Positions 42,415 to 52,405 of a DNA stretch of 64,000 nt are shown in pieces. How positions within the stretch are numbered: the stretch's first letter is position 1; each line of letters begins with the position of its first letter. The position numbers and the translations under genes were made by a program. The DNA lies in NCBI GenBank assembly GCA_029232285.1, contig JAOXFI010000014.1, forward strand, positions 1-64,000, in the 5' to 3' direction. The DNA is from Agmasoma carcini (nom. nud.). Taxonomy: Eukaryota > Microsporidia > Thelohaniidae. The notes under the pieces were generated by a model. The model saw only the letters and a program-made list of their open reading frames with translations. It searched no databases and was not told the origin of the DNA.

Positions 42415-43056
42415 TTGTGTCATCGAATTACCTCATGACAATACAGTCATTCCTTTTAATCAAATCAAACACTCAAAACCAACCCTTATCCACATATTTT
42501 CTATATCGTCTGATGTGGAATTGTTATTAACTGTTCGGAATTGGTTATCTCCTTGCAACAGACGACCCATGTTACCTTTTTTCCACAATTCAAAACTTCT
42601 AAATATTTACAGATAATATTACTTCTACGGACAGTTAATTGATGTACCGTTTTATGTATGTATCTCTGTTGTGAAACAAGTGTCAATAGTAAAACTTGAC
42701 AAATTGTAATCGTAAATCTCTTATGTTGCTTAAATTCTTAAAATTGATTGTTTTTGGGTAAAACACGTGAAAAATAACTTTTTCAATCTATTTTACTGCA
42801 TCTCAGTATTTACAGAATTCCTTTTTCTCTTTACCTATCTAACTACCCTTCATAATGCTGTAACTTCTTTCTTCGGATAATAACCCCTCTCTTATCAATA
42901 ATTTATAAAATATAAAACTCATTTTTAATTATTTTAATATCAATATTGAATATCATATTTTACTCTGTATATATATATTGTTACGTTAGCTTTATCATTT
43001 TATATTAAGATAACAATCCAAACAGTACCTAAAATTTTGTTTAATATTTCAATTAA
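42415..43056. other. Gene-free flank of the Merlin insertion
   Basis: The minus-strand frame at 42501-42686 (61 codons, SQQRYIHKTVHQLTVRRSNI and onward) has no start context and no recognised family. With the relic at 41165-41385 it may be part of the sequence that Merlin interrupted. The rest up to GlyRS is AT-rich spacer. Confidence 0.35.
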
Positions 43057-44892
43057 TTAATTTATTAAAAAATTTGAATAATCTTTCCATTTCTTAGTCT
43101 CATCAACCATCGATCTAATTATAGAAGGAACATCATCCACTGCTACTCTGATTTGCTGTTGTGAATCTCTCTCTCGAATAGTTACTGAAGAATCTTCAAA
43201 ATATTTATCATCAAATGTAATAAAAAAGGGTATTCCTAACTCATCATGACTATAATACGTCCTTCCAATCGATATATTCCTCTTATTCTCCTTAAAACTT
43301 ATATTATTACACTTAAGCTTAGATTTTAACAATAAAATATGTTCAGAATATTTTTTATCAATTCTAACTGATGTTATACCACAATGGAAATAACAAACTT
43401 TTGGACTCAAAGAAAGCAAATTTCTTTCATTTGACATAACAAAGCTTTGCTCTACAAGACAAAACAAAATACGTGAAATACCAAATGATGGCTCAATTAC
43501 ATGCGGTACAAAAGTATCAAACACCTTCTCTTCAACTACTTTACACTTAAAAGCCTCACCTTCGTAATCAACATCAATTATTCCACCATTTTCATTATTT
43601 TCAATGTAATCCTCAGAAAATGTGCTTATGTAATTTTTAAAACCAACAAACCTTCCCTTCAATTTTTTCCCTATTGATCCATCAGCAACAACCCTCTTAA
43701 CCATCCTAAAGGTCTCCTTATTCATAGATAGCTTAATACTGCTAGAATGACAACTAAGATCATAAGTTCCTCTATTAGCTACACCAGCACATTCAACCCA
43801 TCCAATGGTTGTTAATAGTTCAACATCCCAACAATCACTAGCATAATGAGCCATCTCTGTGTTATAATGCTGTCTAAACCTCATATTCTCTCTTTTAACA
43901 CCAATATCTAACAAGAAAAGACAAGCCTTACCTAAAAAGTAACAAATAGCTTCAGATTTGATGATTTTGGTATTAAAAGCTTCTCCTATTGTAATTTTAT
44001 GTGTTTTATCATCATTACTTAATAAATCAACTTTAATATCTTTAACTTCATCAAATCTAGGATGTTCTCCCTCATATGAAAAATATTCCAATTCGGCCTG
44101 TTCAAACTCTTTAGAACGCAACATTCCACCCCTAGCACTGATTTCATTCCTATAACTCTTACCAATAGCTAAAGTGGCGAAAGGTAGCTTTCCATAGTTC
44201 AATTCTAAAAAATTTTTAAAATTAGTAAAATGACACTGTGCAATCTCTGGTCGTAAAAATTGTGTATCATTGAGTTTAAAAATAAGATTGAAATCCTTTG
44301 AAGGTAAAAATCTACCAGAAGGACCCCATAAGTTGTATAAATCAACTACAGAATCAATTTCTTGCTTGGTTAAGTCATTTACGCTTTTAATTTCATATTT
44401 TATCACTTTTAAAATATCATTTACCTCACCCTCTGTAAGCTGCTGACATTCGTTAATATTTAAAATATTTAACTTTTGGCATAGTTCATCAATTTCTATA
44501 GACTTTTTCGAAGGTTTGCATTTAAATATTTCTGATTTTAATTTATGAATGGTTTCTTTATCATCAGTAGAAGGTACATATACTTTCTCACCTATTTTCT
44601 CCTCTAAATAGTGATCAGCCCTAAATATATTTTCTTTATCAGTAATAATTATATCACAAAACTTATCTACATGGCCAGAATTCTTAAGAACGTCATATGG
44701 TAGTACATTACTAGGTTCGAACTCAAATACATCCTCTTCAAGGAAGTATTGCTTAAATATAAGCACTATATTGTCTTTTATTGCTTTCATAGGTGGTCCA
44801 ATATCTAAAAACCCATTTTGAGGTGGATACCCGACAGGCTTAACAAAGAAACGTTTCTTAAAGATTTCATCTATCTTAGGTTTGCTTTCCAT
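43057..44892 (-). CDS. GRS1: Glycyl-tRNA synthetase
   Basis: The protein has 611 residues and is a class II synthetase of the eukaryotic alpha-2 type. The N-terminal core has FVKPVGYPPQNGFLDIGPPM and FKQYF (motif 1 area). Motif 2 is AIGKSYRNEISARGGMLRSK followed by EFEQAELEYF. Motif 3 is around EPSFGISRILFCLVEQSF. A C-terminal anticodon-binding domain contains NISIGRTYYSHDELGIPFFI. It charges tRNA-Gly in the cytosol. The WHEP domain seen in animals is absent, and the length is near that of yeast Grs1 (690). The ATG follows AAAATTTAAAAAAAATTTCC. Confidence 0.95.
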   Translation of the reverse strand: MESKPKIDEIFKKRFFVKPVGYPPQNGFLDIGPPMKAIKDNIVLIFKQYFLEEDVFEFEPSNVLPYDVLKNSGHVDKFCDIIITDKENIFRADHYLEEKIGEKVYVPSTDDKETIHKLKSEIFKCKPSKKSIEIDELCQKLNILNINECQQLTEGEVNDILKVIKYEIKSVNDLTKQEIDSVVDLYNLWGPSGRFLPSKDFNLIFKLNDTQFLRPEIAQCHFTNFKNFLELNYGKLPFATLAIGKSYRNEISARGGMLRSKEFEQAELEYFSYEGEHPRFDEVKDIKVDLLSNDDKTHKITIGEAFNTKIIKSEAICYFLGKACLFLLDIGVKRENMRFRQHYNTEMAHYASDCWDVELLTTIGWVECAGVANRGTYDLSCHSSSIKLSMNKETFRMVKRVVADGSIGKKLKGRFVGFKNYISTFSEDYIENNENGGIIDVDYEGEAFKCKVVEEKVFDTFVPHVIEPSFGISRILFCLVEQSFVMSNERNLLSLSPKVCYFHCGITSVRIDKKYSEHILLLKSKLKCNNISFKENKRNISIGRTYYSHDELGIPFFITFDDKYFEDSSVTIRERDSQQQIRVAVDDVPSIIRSMVDETKKWKDYSNFLIN

Positions 44893-45039
44893 GGAAATTT
44901 TTTTTAAATTTTAAAAAATAATCTAAGCTATAAAAATAAATTTATATTTTACTTATAAAGAACATAATGTGACGTTTTAACTAATATTTATATAGATATA
45001 GCTACCATTAGACAAATATATAATCATATTTAATAATCT

Positions 45040-45405
45040 AGGTGACTAACTAATCTAACTAACTAACTAACTAACTAAACTAACTAACTGACTGACTAAC
45101 TAATCTGACTGACTAACTGACTAACTGACTGACTAACTAAACTAACTAACTAACTAATCTGACTAACTAATCTGACTAACTAACTGACTGACTGACTAAC
45201 TGACTAACTAATCTGACTGACTAACTAACTAAACTAACTAACTAATCTAGGTGACTAACTAGACTAACTAACTAACTAACTAAACTAACTAACTAACTAA
45301 TCTGACTGACTAACTAATCTAACTGACTAACTAACTAATCTAACTGACTGACTAACTGACTAACTAACTAATCTGACTGACTAACTAACTAAACTAACTA
45401 ATAAA
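45040..45405. repeat. CTAA/CTGA tetranucleotide satellite
   Basis: About 360 bases are built from the tetramers CTAA and CTGA with scattered CTAATCTAG and CTAATCTGA interruptions. Larger blocks recur, for example AATCTAGGTGACTAACTA at 45034 and at 45244. It fills the divergent spacer between GlyRS and the unknown gene at 45475. The complementary TTAG/TCAG words occur at 38990-39110. Confidence 0.9.
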
Positions 45406-45474
45406 TTATTTATTTACAATATTATTTTCTTTTAACTTCTAAAAATTTTTAGTTTTTTCCTTAAGCCTTATAAG

Positions 45475-46263
45475 ATGACATACAATAAAAACCTACTTAT
45501 AGTGCTTAAACTCAAGAATAGAATATTAATATATAAAAACAAATGTATATTCTTTATAGATCATCCATTAAAACTTTATAACAACCTAAAAAGCTTTAAA
45601 TTCAAAACCAATTCTAAAATTCTTAGAATTCTTAAAAAACCTAATAAAATATTAAAAGAGGATGGAAATCAAAAGATAAATTTATTGATTATGAATTTTA
45701 TACAAAATGGAGTCAATGAAACATTTGAAGAATTTTATATATTTTTAAGAAAACAAAGCACAACTAAATTACAGCAAATACTGATTAAAGCTTTGAAATT
45801 GGATAAAGAAACGTATTTGGAATTGGTTAAGAATGATTTAAATGCCTTTATTGAGCTTGAAAGACTTTTTAATATGAATTTATCAGAATATTTTAATATT
45901 AATCATATAAATTTAGGATATGCTAATTATATAGGTATAAGGGAGAGAGAAGATAATATAAATCATCAAAGGGCGTTTAATAGTGCAAATATTGAATATT
46001 GTAATAATATTTCTAGGTTTAAAGCTATGTATGATGAGTTTCTAGTTAATGTTCTAGAAAAAGACAAATATAGAAAAATTTACAATTTCAATATAAACAA
46101 ATTTTATCCAGAAATTCAACTTGTAAATGATTTTACAGTGTCTCAAATTGATATGACAATGTTTGATCATGCATTACTGGATATTAAATATGAAACTGAC
46201 AATGAACGTGCTGTTTTACGGGTGATACAACAAAAAATTGATGAATTTCATTTTGAAAATTAA
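45475..46263 (+). CDS. Uncharacterised protein, 262 aa
   Basis: I do not recognise this protein. The N-terminal 75 residues are basic, with a beta-rich start (LLIVLKLKNRILIYKNKCIF), as in the first blade of a propeller or a small barrel. Residues about 75-260 are predicted mostly helical by eye (FEEFYIFLRKQSTTKLQQIL, YLELVKNDLNAFIELERLFN). No signal peptide or membrane helix is visible. The start is weakly supported: the preceding bases are TTTTTAGTTTTTTCCTTAAGCCTTATAAG. The frame is long and uninterrupted in an AT-rich region, so the gene is likely real. No function is proposed. Confidence 0.6.
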   Translation: MTYNKNLLIVLKLKNRILIYKNKCIFFIDHPLKLYNNLKSFKFKTNSKILRILKKPNKILKEDGNQKINLLIMNFIQNGVNETFEEFYIFLRKQSTTKLQQILIKALKLDKETYLELVKNDLNAFIELERLFNMNLSEYFNINHINLGYANYIGIREREDNINHQRAFNSANIEYCNNISRFKAMYDEFLVNVLEKDKYRKIYNFNINKFYPEIQLVNDFTVSQIDMTMFDHALLDIKYETDNERAVLRVIQQKIDEFHFEN

Positions 46264-46639
46264 ATAAAAATATGAATTTAATGTTGTGTTTATGAATAAA
46301 ATCAAGTATTAAAATATGTCAAATCAATATTGTACTATAATAACCCATCTTAAGATATTCAATTAGTCAAAAATTAAAAATAATTATAGATTATTAATAA
46401 AAAGCAAACAAATTAAATCACTAAGTATAATCATAGCAAAATCTATAAAATAATTATAGATTATTAAGAAAAAGCAAACAAATTATATCATTAAGTATAA
46501 TCATAATGTGTTATTATAATATAAAATCAACCAAAATTATTTATATATACAATATTATAGTATGGAATCTATCAAAAGTTTAATTCAAATAAAAGCATAC
46601 ATAATATAATATTTATTTATAAAAATTATATTAATTGAA
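46264..46639. other. AT-rich spacer with a 60-70 bp direct repeat
   Basis: ATAATTATAGATTATTAA(T/G)AAAAAGCAAACAAATTA occurs at about 46379 and 46449. No gene is seen. Confidence 0.55.
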
Positions 46640-47640
46640 AGTGAGTGCTTATTCATAAATTCACACAACGCAAATCTTCTAAAAAGATATAAACATATTC
46701 TCACTGTCTAATCTCAGAATCCTCCAACATAAGTAATCAAGATGTGATTAGAAGGTTTGTGTTTAACTCCTTTCGTTTTTTTTAATATTCTTATCTTAGA
46801 CTCAAGCCATGAACGTTCAACACCTTGAGTATGCGACCTGTAATTGGATCAACATAATTAAGTTAATGATTTACAGTTTCATGCCGATTCCCATCAAACT
46901 TAAACATCTATATATTCATCAGAGTGGATTAAAGAGCCTAATTCAACTTCTTTATTGATTATTTTAAGCACGGCTTTCTATCCAAAAATATCTACAATCA
47001 TTATCTTGATTAAGACCAAAACCCATTTCCCATCAATTCTATGCCCATGGTTCCTATTGTTGAAAACTTCTACAGTTTGATCCTCATATAAACTCAGACT
47101 ATCACTCGAAAGCATTTTTCTTCTATTATATTCTTTCGACCAAAAAATTTGGCATCATAAATCTGTATTGATTTTCAATCGATCCAATCATTTTCCTTGA
47201 TGATCACACGATACTATTTTTGAGAGGACTTTTCTACACATTTTAATCTTTCGTGACAGTATTTGATGACCTTCTCTACTACGTTTGAGATTGATATCTC
47301 CAATATATAAATATATTATTTACAAGATTTTACACGAGTTAAGCTAACATTTAACATCAGTAAAGCAAAAAACTAGACCTTTTACATATTAAACGTGTTG
47401 CCTGGCAGCCTTTTTTTAGGGCATCTCAGTACTGATATTGAATTTCTTTTTCTATATTTTTTAGTATTTTCTTTCATTATTGAACCACATTTGTGGCAAG
47501 GAGATGCATCACCAAGTGTATCTAGAAGGTCATGTTCTCTTAGAAAACTAACAGCATCTTCTTCTGTACATATTATAGTATTAAAACATTGTTTTATGTT
47601 ATTTATTTTCGAATTTTAAATAAAAATTTATAGTCAATTT
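46640..47640 (-). mobile_element. Merlin (IS1595-like) transposase pseudogene
   Basis: The minus strand begins near 47600 with CTEEDAVSFLREHDLLDTLG, followed by CHKCGSIMKE and LRCPKKRLPG (zinc ribbon). It ends near 46740-46845 with PITGRHTQGVERSWLESKIR and KKTKGVKHKPSNHI, the family C-terminus with HTQ and E. The middle is frameshifted. No matching inverted repeats or target duplication could be found by eye. The + strand frame at 47395-47619 is a shadow. Confidence 0.8.
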
Positions 47641-47747
47641 TGGTAAACCATGTAAAAAAAGGTTTGCCGGATAGACCATAGACCGCATACTATAATAGAA
47701 TCAATCATAATTATTTCACTATTTATAAAAAAATTCAAATACATTTT

Positions 47748-50435
47748 TTAATTATTATTTTCTTGCACCACCCCAGAAAATATTCTAAGCTCTTCTCTAA
47801 ACTTATTTTCAGCTAAAAACTTTTCAGTTAGCTCAAAATTATCAAAAACAACCTTTTTTCGTTCATAAGAAACATCACACTTAAGACATCTCAAAAACAA
47901 ACCTTCTCTAATAGTCACTCCAACATAACTACACAAATATTTAACCAATTCAACATCTAAATTAGAAATAAAAGTCTCATAAAAAATAGCACTCATAATA
48001 TTATTATTCTTAGAGACCCCCTCTATAATATTCTTAGCTATCTTGGATAGATCACCATCAAGTAACGATACTATCTTCACCGCATTGTTGTTAATACGTA
48101 GCACATTCTTATGTATCAAATTATAAATAATCAAAATCACATTTTTTCTTATTCCTTCATCATCAAGTAAATCAAACACAAAATTAGGATTAATTGATGT
48201 GTTGTACGAAAGAAAGAAATCATGGAGAGCTATCGCTGAATTGTTTCTGATCGCTACATTTTCTATCTTAAAAGAATTTAAATACTTATCTAAGTGACAA
48301 TGGAAGAACTCAGAACTAACTAACATACATTTGATAAGGGACGAGTATGCAACACACCGAACTTCAGCATTATCAGAATCCAAACTTTCTACAACTAAAG
48401 GCACAAAATTAAACAAAATTGATTGGTCTGAATATAAAATTTCACGTTCCTTTAAGTAAAAAAAATAATCACAAATTTCCTCTTCTGGCTTATCCTTTAG
48501 ATCATTCTTCAAATTTTCTAAACTTTGCGATCTTAAAGAATTTCTTACATCCTCTAAGCTCTTTCTTCTTTCCCTAAACTCGTCCAAGTTATCCAGGCTC
48601 TTCCTAAACATCATAACCTCCTTGTTCAACCCTCTTAGACTTTCTCTCTTCTTTTCTAATACATTTGAATCAATACCATTGAAAATAAACGAAGAATTAG
48701 CCGCATCTAAGCTTTTTCTAGGATCAATAGATTTAATACTTTTCTCTAGCTTATTTAAATACATATATTGGTTTATAGCAACCCATCCAACAGTATCTAA
48801 AATCTTTATCTTACTTTTAGATAAACACAGGTTTCTTAATAATCTAGAAACACTCTTCTCAGGGTTGTTACTAATGGCGTAGATCAATGAAACCGTTTCT
48901 TTTGCAATAGAACTTTCATAAAATATCATTTTTACTACATTTTTTGTTGCTGATTTGATTATTTCGTGATTATAATCAACCTTTGATGATCTAGATCCGG
49001 TTTCTGACCTTCTTCTAAGCCTCTTAAGTATTTCTAGAACACCTAAATATACCTTTAAATTATATTTTAACTGTTCTTCATCACCAGAACCAAAAAGATA
49101 ACTACTAGAAGTGTTAAATAGCAATATAGCATTCTCTTCATTGATTGGCTTCCTTAATTGCTTAAGAATGTAAATACTTTCATATATTTTTAGACCCCTT
49201 TGAAAATTTCTTAAAAGATTTGCCTCATCAATTTTAAGGTTTGATAGAATCTGAGAAAAGGCTTTATTGTCTATGAATTGATAAATAACGGTCTCATCTT
49301 TCAATATCATGTCTTTAAACAGATCTACTATGATTTCTTTCTCACTTGTGAATACTAAGCTTAAAATCTTAAGAATTCCCTTTTCTGAATCTTTAATTTT
49401 TAAAAGAAATGCGCATTTAATAAAACAACAAATTTCAGATGTACATTTGGCTGATTTATCATCAATAATCATTGTTATGGCCTTTAGAGCATCTTTCATA
49501 ACGTTTATGAATTCGTTATGATCCTTTCTAAACTCTGATGGCGGTAAATTGTCATCAGATAAGCTATCTAACATCTTAAATGGATGATTTATAAGTATTT
49601 GAGTCATTAAACTTATAGCCTTCTTTCTAACAGATGCAGTTCTATCAATTATCCTACCAAACACTTCTTTAATTATGTTATTTCTTTGATCTTTCAATAT
49701 ACATTCATTCATAAATAAGCTATTAATGGTTGATAAAGCCTTGGAACGAACGATATAACTCGTATCTATTAGCCTTTCAACTATTGTTGTTGTTATTTCC
49801 CTTACACTTTCAAGATTTGATTCGTTTTTGAAATCGTATAGTAAATTTTCAAGAATATCAATAAAGCAGCATCTCATAAAATGATAATCTGCTTCAAAAA
49901 GCACATAAAATGAATTATAATTTTTAAAAAGAGAAGATGGAAGACTTGGAAGGATTGAAGATATGTTCTTAAGAATTATTGGATCATCCTCTCGCAAGGC
50001 ATGTTGTATAAATTCTTCATTTAAAGAAGGATTGTTACACAGAATCTCAGTAATTATTATATGAGTCTCTTGCACCCTAAGAATATCAATAAGGTGAGAT
50101 ATATCATATTTTGTTCTGTTAAGAATTTGAATGATTTGGAATCTAAATTGAAGATCTCGTTTCAGTTTGAATTTTTCTAACATAGAGAAAAGGATGTAAG
50201 GGTCTTTAAGTTTGTTAGATATTGAAAGAAAAGTATCAAAGCAATCTTTAATGTCATTTTTACGTAAAAATAAATGAAGCAAGCTTTTTAGAGAAGTTTC
50301 ATCATCAGAATTTGCAAGAATCAAGTTTAAGACTTCTAATGATCTGGAATTGTCTTCATTTTCAATTAGTGCAACATATTTCTCATAATTTACAGATAAA
50401 GGTGCTCGTTGTAGTTCTCTAAACAAATTCGACAT
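47748..50435 (-). CDS. YCS4: Condensin complex subunit 1 (CAP-D2/Ycs4)
   Basis: The protein has 895 residues of HEAT-type helical repeats. Diagnostic stretches are VERLIDTSYIVRSKALSTIN and FGRIIDRTASVRKKAISLMT at about residues 240-300. At about 750-800 the C-terminal cohesin/condensin HEAT block has VAIRNNSAIALHDFF, then a DDEGIRKNVILIIYNLIHKN repeat. CAP-D2 is the HEAT subunit that joins Brn1 and the SMC2-SMC4 ATPases in condensing mitotic chromosomes. It is shorter than yeast Ycs4 (1176). A basic insert at about residues 570-640 carries five or more R-x-S-L motifs (RKSLD, RESLR, RKSLD, RKSLE, RNSLR). The ATG follows ATATAAAAAATTTTCC. Confidence 0.88.
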   Translation of the reverse strand: MSNLFRELQRAPLSVNYEKYVALIENEDNSRSLEVLNLILANSDDETSLKSLLHLFLRKNDIKDCFDTFLSISNKLKDPYILFSMLEKFKLKRDLQFRFQIIQILNRTKYDISHLIDILRVQETHIIITEILCNNPSLNEEFIQHALREDDPIILKNISSILPSLPSSLFKNYNSFYVLFEADYHFMRCCFIDILENLLYDFKNESNLESVREITTTIVERLIDTSYIVRSKALSTINSLFMNECILKDQRNNIIKEVFGRIIDRTASVRKKAISLMTQILINHPFKMLDSLSDDNLPPSEFRKDHNEFINVMKDALKAITMIIDDKSAKCTSEICCFIKCAFLLKIKDSEKGILKILSLVFTSEKEIIVDLFKDMILKDETVIYQFIDNKAFSQILSNLKIDEANLLRNFQRGLKIYESIYILKQLRKPINEENAILLFNTSSSYLFGSGDEEQLKYNLKVYLGVLEILKRLRRRSETGSRSSKVDYNHEIIKSATKNVVKMIFYESSIAKETVSLIYAISNNPEKSVSRLLRNLCLSKSKIKILDTVGWVAINQYMYLNKLEKSIKSIDPRKSLDAANSSFIFNGIDSNVLEKKRESLRGLNKEVMMFRKSLDNLDEFRERRKSLEDVRNSLRSQSLENLKNDLKDKPEEEICDYFFYLKEREILYSDQSILFNFVPLVVESLDSDNAEVRCVAYSSLIKCMLVSSEFFHCHLDKYLNSFKIENVAIRNNSAIALHDFFLSYNTSINPNFVFDLLDDEGIRKNVILIIYNLIHKNVLRINNNAVKIVSLLDGDLSKIAKNIIEGVSKNNNIMSAIFYETFISNLDVELVKYLCSYVGVTIREGLFLRCLKCDVSYERKKVVFDNFELTEKFLAENKFREELRIFSGVVQENNN

Positions 50436-50641
50436 GGAAAATTTTTTATATAATTTTGATAAAATTTATGGTTTGTGTATTTTTTATAAAGTGAAAAATT
50501 AGATTTAATGTAAATACGAATTATTATTATAATATTATGGTATATTTTATAAAGTTATAAGTGAAAAGTGATATATATTATATAGACTATATTATAAGAA
50601 GTCATTCACTTATTTTTTAACTAATAATAAAATCATTATTT

Positions 50642-52405
50642 TTAATTATAAATATCATCTTCAGAACTACCATCATTCTTATCAAGGCCATCGTTATACA
50701 TTTGTACGATCTGTGAACTGGTGGTGGCATCATTGGCCTTCTTATCATCTCTTTCACGTATAAATCTTGGAAATCTTAAACTTATACCACGATCTGATTC
50801 ATTACCACCAGCCGAATATAAAGGACTATGGCTTAGTGAAGCTGCCTTAACTTCCCACACATAGAATGGTTGTATCCACACATCAGGATTAACCCCATTT
50901 TTAAAAACAAACTCAGATGTATCCACAGTAACTAATTCAGATAGCTTTTTGTACAGGTCCGTCAGTACATCATCAGAAAAACCCGTCCCTATCTTACAAC
51001 AAGCTTCATACTTAGATGCTTCATCATTATATACACCAAGTAAAAACCCTCCATACGTACCTGTCCTCTTTCCTTTACCATAAAATGCACCTATAACAAC
51101 CAAATCAAGCGTATCACCAAGGTTATCAATATAATCTTTCTTAATTTTAATCCAATTATTTGATCTCTGTGAAGGCATATAAATTGATTGTAAAGATTTG
51201 ATCATAACACCTTCACAATTCCCTTCAATAGCTTTCTTAAAATGAACATCTACATCATCTACAGTCTTACACACATGGTATTCTGCGAATTTTAGCTTAT
51301 TATCTATTTCTTTAAAGTTTTCATGTAATATTTTCCTTCTTTTCTTCAGTGGTAAGTTAGTTAGTTCTTTATTGTCATAGTATAGTATATCAAAAACAAA
51401 AACACACACGTGAACCTTAATGTCATCTCCTGTACTCTTTCTCTTCCTAGTACTCAGTAATTGGAAAGGTAAAATACCAAATTCACCATATGCCACTACT
51501 TCACCATCCAAAATAAAAGATTTTGTGTTTATTTTTAAATCAACCAAATCAGGATATTTGCTTTCTAAATTTTCAGAATTTCTAGAATATACAAAAGTAT
51601 CTTTAGAATTGTAATGAATTTGTATTCTTTCACCATCATATTTATATTCGGATAAGAGTTCGACCTCATCAACCTTAGAAAAAGCTTTGGTAAGATTTTT
51701 ACATGGTTGAGCAAGCATAGGCTTTAGAGGAATGCCAGGTGTAATCTTTGCTAGTTCATCAAGCTTATCTATTCCATGTTTTAATATTATATCTATTAGA
51801 ACTTCAAAGTCTGGGTTTTTATTGTAAGCACTTTTTACATCAGCTTCATCACCCCCAAAGGCCTGTGCTAAAGAGATCAGTACTGTTTGTAAGGCTAAGC
51901 CTATTTTCAGCTTACATTCAAATAATCTTACTAAATATTTGATTTCCAATGGTGAACCTAATGCCATCATAGACAGCATATAATTTTCCTTTACTTTCTG
52001 ACTTTTAGGACCTACTTCTTTACATATATGCTTCATCAGGTTGAATACTTTTACAATAGATAATTTTTCTTTTGGAATAAAAAGCTGATTGACCTTGTTT
52101 TGCATTGCGATGATGGAAAGATCGCCTATTTTTATTTGTTTCTGTTTTATTGTAGACATTTTAAGGCCTGTGGATTGACATATTACCTGTTTGATGGTAT
52201 TTTCACCAATTCCTGGTTCCATATTTAAATGCTGAGGATAGATGGTAGCTGTGGAGAGAAAAAGGACTGGAGCAAGTGAAGTATCATCATTCTTAAGGAT
52301 ATATTTGATAAATTTAGAGTATATGTTCTGTTTTTCTATTCTACTGGTGGTTCTAGATATTTCTTCAAGGGTTTCAGCAAGCTTTGTAAATTCTATTTGT
52401 GTCAT
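50642..52405 (-). CDS. CDC9: ATP-dependent DNA ligase I
   Basis: The protein has 587 residues. The N-terminal DNA-binding domain (about 1-215) includes LGSPLEIKYLVRLFECKLKI. The adenylation domain carries EYKYDGER (253-260), with K255 the expected AMP-linked lysine. FILDGEVVAYGEFG, FDILYY and EGVMIK follow. The OB domain has LDLVVIGAFYGKGKRTGTYG and ends with ISLRFPRFIRERDDKKANDA. It seals Okazaki fragments and repair nicks. The PCNA-binding and regulatory N-terminal extension of yeast and human enzymes is missing or very short. The ATG follows TAAAAAATTTAAT. Confidence 0.95.
   Translation of the reverse strand: MTQIEFTKLAETLEEISRTTSRIEKQNIYSKFIKYILKNDDTSLAPVLFLSTATIYPQHLNMEPGIGENTIKQVICQSTGLKMSTIKQKQIKIGDLSIIAMQNKVNQLFIPKEKLSIVKVFNLMKHICKEVGPKSQKVKENYMLSMMALGSPLEIKYLVRLFECKLKIGLALQTVLISLAQAFGGDEADVKSAYNKNPDFEVLIDIILKHGIDKLDELAKITPGIPLKPMLAQPCKNLTKAFSKVDEVELLSEYKYDGERIQIHYNSKDTFVYSRNSENLESKYPDLVDLKINTKSFILDGEVVAYGEFGILPFQLLSTRKRKSTGDDIKVHVCVFVFDILYYDNKELTNLPLKKRRKILHENFKEIDNKLKFAEYHVCKTVDDVDVHFKKAIEGNCEGVMIKSLQSIYMPSQRSNNWIKIKKDYIDNLGDTLDLVVIGAFYGKGKRTGTYGGFLLGVYNDEASKYEACCKIGTGFSDDVLTDLYKKLSELVTVDTSEFVFKNGVNPDVWIQPFYVWEVKAASLSHSPLYSAGGNESDRGISLRFPRFIRERDDKKANDATTSSQIVQMYNDGLDKNDGSSEDDIYN

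Noticed and set aside
45040..45405. CTAA/CTGA array as a telomere
   Set aside because: It is internal, flanked by genes on both sides, and the tetramers do not form one regular telomeric unit.
47395..47619. 74-codon open frame on the + strand
   Set aside because: It is the shadow of the Merlin zinc-ribbon region read on the minus strand.
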